Positions 60,985-64,000 of a stretch of 64,000 nucleotides of DNA are shown in pieces. Source of the DNA: Plantibacter sp050587525 (GTDB lineage: Bacteria; Actinomycetota; Actinomycetes; Actinomycetales; Microbacteriaceae); assembly GCF_050587525.1 (NCBI RefSeq), contig NZ_JBOBFT010000002.1, positions 1-64,000 of the forward strand. Reading direction: 5' to 3'. The stretch's first letter is position 1; the number at the start of each line of letters is the position of its first letter. The position numbers were made by a program, and so were the translations under genes. Under the pieces are notes generated by a model that was not told where the DNA came from, ran no database searches, and saw only the letters and a program-made list of their open reading frames with translations.

Positions 60985-63816
60985 TTACAGCCAGCTGCCG
61001 AACTTCTTGATGAACACGGTCTTCACGAGCTGCGTCAGCACGCAATACGCGGCGAGCGTGACGATCAGGAACGGGAAGTACGTCCATGGAAGCGGCACGA
61101 GGCCGAGCGCCTGACCGAAGCCGCTGAACGGCAGGACGAGTCCGAACACGCACACCGCGCCGGTCGCCAGGAGCACGGGCAGGCTCGCCCGCGATTGGAT
61201 GAACGGGATCTTCTCGGTCCGCAGCATGTGCACGATGAGCGTCTGCGAGATGATCGACTCCACGAACCAGCCCGACTGGAACAGGGCCGCGTGCTCCGGC
61301 GAGTTCGCGGCGAACACGAACCACATGAGCGCGTAGGTCGAGATGTCGAAGATCGACGAGATCGGCCCGATGAAGATCATGAACCGGGCGAGCGACTTCG
61401 CCTCCCACTTGCGCGGCTTCTTCAGGTAGTCCTTGTCCACCTTGTCCCACGGAAGCGTGAGCATCGAGAGGTCGTAGGTGAGGTTCTGCACGAGCAGAAC
61501 GATGGGGATCATCGGGAGGAACGGCAGCATCGCGCTCGCCACGAGGACGGAGAACATGTTGCCGAAGTTCGACGACGCCGTCATCTTGATGTACTTCATC
61601 GTGTTGGCGAAGGTGCGTCGTCCCTCGACGACGCCGCCTTCGAGGACGGTGAGGTCCTTCTCCAGCAGGATGATGTCTGCGGACTCCTTGGCGATGTCGA
61701 CCGCCGTGTCCACGGAGATGCCGACGTCGGCCGCACGCAGCGCTGCGGCATCGTTGATCCCGTCGCCGAGGAAGCCGACGGTCTGGCCACCGTCGCGCAT
61801 CGCTTCCACGATCCGTGCCTTCTGCAGCGGGTCCATCTTCGCGAAGACGGTGCTGCGCAGGGCGAGTTCGGTGAGCTCGTCCTGGTCGAGGGCGTCGATC
61901 TGGGAGCCGAGGACGATCTCGCCGACGTCGATGCCGACGGTCCGGCAGACGGTCGCAGCGACGAGTTCGTTGTCACCCGTGATGACCTTCACCTGCGTGC
62001 CGTGGCGTTCGAGGGAGGCGATCGCGTCCCTCGCCGATGCCTTGGGCGGGTCGAGGAAGGAGAGGAACCCGACGAGGGTCATCTCCGTCTCATCGGCCGT
62101 GCTGTAGACGTTCGGGTCGACGCCGTCCGCGCCCGCCGCGCCCAGCGTGCCGTCAGCGTCGTCCTGCATGTCGGCGGTGATGGACCTGGTCGCGACCGCG
62201 AGCACGCGGAGTCCCATCCGGTTCTCCTCGGCGACGAGATCGGCGATCTCGGCCAGTCGCTCCGGGGTGAGCGGGGCGGTGCGTCCGGCGGCGCCGAGCT
62301 TCACCTGCTCCGTCGTGCAGAGGGCGAGCACCTCTTCGACGGCGCCTTTCGTCACGATGAGGTGCGACAGTCCGTCATCGAGCACGACCGACATCCGGCG
62401 GCGCACGAAGTCGAACGGCATCTCGTCGACGAGCGTGTACTCGGCCGTGATCCGCTCCAGCTCACCCGGGCCGGCGACGTCGAGGATCGCGCCGTCGAGC
62501 AGGTTCCGCAGCCCCGTCTGGAAGTGCGCGTTCGCTGCCGCGAGGCCGAGCGTCGTCTCGCTCGAACGGCCGAAGACGTTGATGTGCCGCTCGAGCACGA
62601 TGCGGTCCTCGGTGAGCGTGCCCGTCTTGTCGGTGCAGAGCACGTCCATCGCCCCGAAGTTCTGGATGGAGTTCAGCCGCTTCACCACGACCTTCCGTTT
62701 CGCCATGAACCGCGCGCCCTTCGCGAGGTTCGCGGTGACGATGAGCGGCAGCATCTCCGGGGTGAGACCGACGGCGACGGACACGGCGAAGAGGAACGCG
62801 GAGCCCCAGTCCTTCGTGAGGCCGTTCACGATGAACACGATCGAGACCATCACGACCATGAATTGGATGAGCACGATGCTCACCTTGCGGATGCCGCTGT
62901 CGAAGCTCGTCTCCGGGCGCTTGCCGACGATCGACGACGACATCGAACCGAAGTAGGTCCGCTGCCCGGTGGCGAGCACGATGGCCGTGCCCGATCCGCT
63001 GACGACCGACGTCCCCATGAAGCCGAGGTTGGTCGCTTCGAGGAGCTCGGTGTCTTCCAGGCCGGTGGACTGCTGCGCGGATTTCTCCGACGGCAGGGAC
63101 TCCCCCGTGAGCATCGACTGGTTGATCTGCAGATCCTTGGCGCGGACGATGAGCACGTCGGCCGGGATCATGTCGCCCGCTGCGAGCTGGATGACATCGC
63201 CAGGGACGACCTGCTCGATGGGGATCTCCCGCGTGACCGGGACGCCGCCGTGGGAGCGGGTGACGGCGGTCGTCGTTCGGACCATCGCGAGCAGCGCCTC
63301 GGCGGAACGGCCGGTGCTGTACTCCTGCCAGAAGCGCAGGAGCACGCTGACGAGCACCATCGTGCCGATCGTGATGACGCCCTCGTACGACGGTCCTTCG
63401 GCAGGGTCAGCGAAGACGACATCGGTGAAGTAGATGATCGTCACGAGGAACAGCAGGATGAGGATGAACGGGTTCGCGAACGTCGCGAGGAGTTGCACGA
63501 CGGCGGGCGCCGGCTTGCTGTGGTCGACGATGTTCGCGCCGACCTCGTCGAATCGCCGCTCGACGGTCTCGGGGCTCAGCCCGATGAGCTCGGTTCCGTC
63601 CCGGCCGACGTCGAATCGGCGGACGGTGTCGGCGACAGGTGCGTTCGCCGCGGTGCGGAGGACGCTCCGCTGCGTGGTGTCGAGGAGAGTCTTGCGGGTG
63701 TCGGCGCGCTGCTTCGAGCCGCGGCCCTTCCCCCGGCGGGGGCTCATGCCCGGTGGTGCGATCGTGTTCGTGGACAGGTCCGTCAGAGGGCCCGTCAGGT
63801 GGCGGATGGTGTTCAT
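60985..63816 (-). CDS. mgtA: magnesium-translocating P-type ATPase
   Basis: The 943-residue P3B ATPase imports Mg2+. Features are an N-terminal basic segment, actuator domain with SMLTGES (234-240), the Mg-type membrane motif GLTPEMLPLIVTANLAKGAR (350-369), phosphorylation site DKTGT (Asp396), nucleotide domain, hinge GDGINDAAAL and ten spans in total. Length and motifs are those of MgtA/MgtB. It heads an apparent mgtA-mgtC operon. Its 5' leader is only partly in the window; a small hairpin, CAGGG-CGAACGG-CCCTG, lies about 40 bp upstream. Confidence 0.95.
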   Translation of the reverse strand: MNTIRHLTGPLTDLSTNTIAPPGMSPRRGKGRGSKQRADTRKTLLDTTQRSVLRTAANAPVADTVRRFDVGRDGTELIGLSPETVERRFDEVGANIVDHSKPAPAVVQLLATFANPFILILLFLVTIIYFTDVVFADPAEGPSYEGVITIGTMVLVSVLLRFWQEYSTGRSAEALLAMVRTTTAVTRSHGGVPVTREIPIEQVVPGDVIQLAAGDMIPADVLIVRAKDLQINQSMLTGESLPSEKSAQQSTGLEDTELLEATNLGFMGTSVVSGSGTAIVLATGQRTYFGSMSSSIVGKRPETSFDSGIRKVSIVLIQFMVVMVSIVFIVNGLTKDWGSAFLFAVSVAVGLTPEMLPLIVTANLAKGARFMAKRKVVVKRLNSIQNFGAMDVLCTDKTGTLTEDRIVLERHINVFGRSSETTLGLAAANAHFQTGLRNLLDGAILDVAGPGELERITAEYTLVDEMPFDFVRRRMSVVLDDGLSHLIVTKGAVEEVLALCTTEQVKLGAAGRTAPLTPERLAEIADLVAEENRMGLRVLAVATRSITADMQDDADGTLGAAGADGVDPNVYSTADETEMTLVGFLSFLDPPKASARDAIASLERHGTQVKVITGDNELVAATVCRTVGIDVGEIVLGSQIDALDQDELTELALRSTVFAKMDPLQKARIVEAMRDGGQTVGFLGDGINDAAALRAADVGISVDTAVDIAKESADIILLEKDLTVLEGGVVEGRRTFANTMKYIKMTASSNFGNMFSVLVASAMLPFLPMIPIVLLVQNLTYDLSMLTLPWDKVDKDYLKKPRKWEAKSLARFMIFIGPISSIFDISTYALMWFVFAANSPEHAALFQSGWFVESIISQTLIVHMLRTEKIPFIQSRASLPVLLATGAVCVFGLVLPFSGFGQALGLVPLPWTYFPFLIVTLAAYCVLTQLVKTVFIKKFGSWL

Positions 63817-64000
63817 GGTCGTCTCCGAAACTGTGATTCGGGCGCGCCGGAGGCAGGGCGAACGGCCCTGTCCCGATGTCGGTTTCGACGACGATCGTGA
63901 TGACTGCCGTGAGAACCGCTTCGATGACGGGGTGTTCGCCCATGCTGGGTGCGCCGGATCGGCTGCATGTGCTGGGTGCAGCCGCGCGCCACGGACGTGT

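Noticed and set aside
63407..63943. A leader peptide (MGEHPVIEAV...) upstream of and overlapping mgtA as an Mg2+-sensing ORF
   Set aside because: It has no ribosome-binding site and runs far into mgtA in a shadow frame; the proline clusters lie inside the overlap. The full leader is beyond the window edge.

Overview
This is high-GC actinobacterial chromosome, most likely Microbacteriaceae (Micrococcales). The evidence is the gene set and order: tilS-hpt-ftsH-folE-folP-folB-folK-DUF3180-PH-PH-DUF2520, then lysS, a clpC with its own promoter, actinobacterial small membrane proteins, TANNNT -10 elements placed about 6 nt before start codons (leaderless genes), and the dispersed palindrome CTTCGACARGCTCAGNGACCGG that I associate with this group. 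The genus cannot be fixed from the sequence alone.

Layout. 0-13.2 kb: a G6PDH paralogue, exopolyphosphatase, clpC, a bacterial eRF1-like (baeRF) protein, a DUF2975/XRE pair, a GNAT enzyme, a lipoprotein, cardiolipin synthase, two tiny membrane proteins and lysS. 13.2-18.35 kb: an accessory insert between lysS and the folate operon. It holds a homopurine tract, DoxX between two palindromic repeats, a decayed partial copy of the neighbouring DUF2520 gene, a HicB-like remnant, an RpiR-type regulator, a three-gene cassette of two related secreted two-cysteine mini-proteins plus a lipoprotein, and an IS5-type transposase remnant. 18.35-28.5 kb: the tightly overlapping folate/ftsH/hpt/tilS block. 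28.5-31.35 kb: ppa, a secreted M23 peptidase and a tRNA-Glu/Asp/Phe array. 31.4-34.3 kb: small accessory genes including an AbiE toxin-antitoxin pair directly behind the tRNAs.

34.4-40.8 kb: small lipoprotein, cupin, an RHH regulator-DUF4097-ABC exporter operon, a small gene with an SOS-like box, and MscS. 41.0-54.2 kb: a large MalT/LAL-type LuxR regulator followed by a membrane/anion cluster (SHOCT, DUF6325-like, GAP, SulP, arylsulfatase, SHOCT, DUF1269, SulP, K+ channel, GAP). CGGGTGA-type motifs recur in its control regions. 54.4-63.8 kb: an LPXTG-like surface protein, leuA divergent from a GntR regulator, DUF427, RidA, and mgtA-mgtC magnesium transport genes.

The most novel candidates are the secreted mini-protein/lipoprotein cassette at 16160-17661 and the rearrangement around it, the putative LAL/GAP/SulP/sulfatase regulon, three operator words phased at exactly 21 bp in front of the RHH gene, and a family of 85-105 bp palindromic elements whose tips share CACAAYTC.
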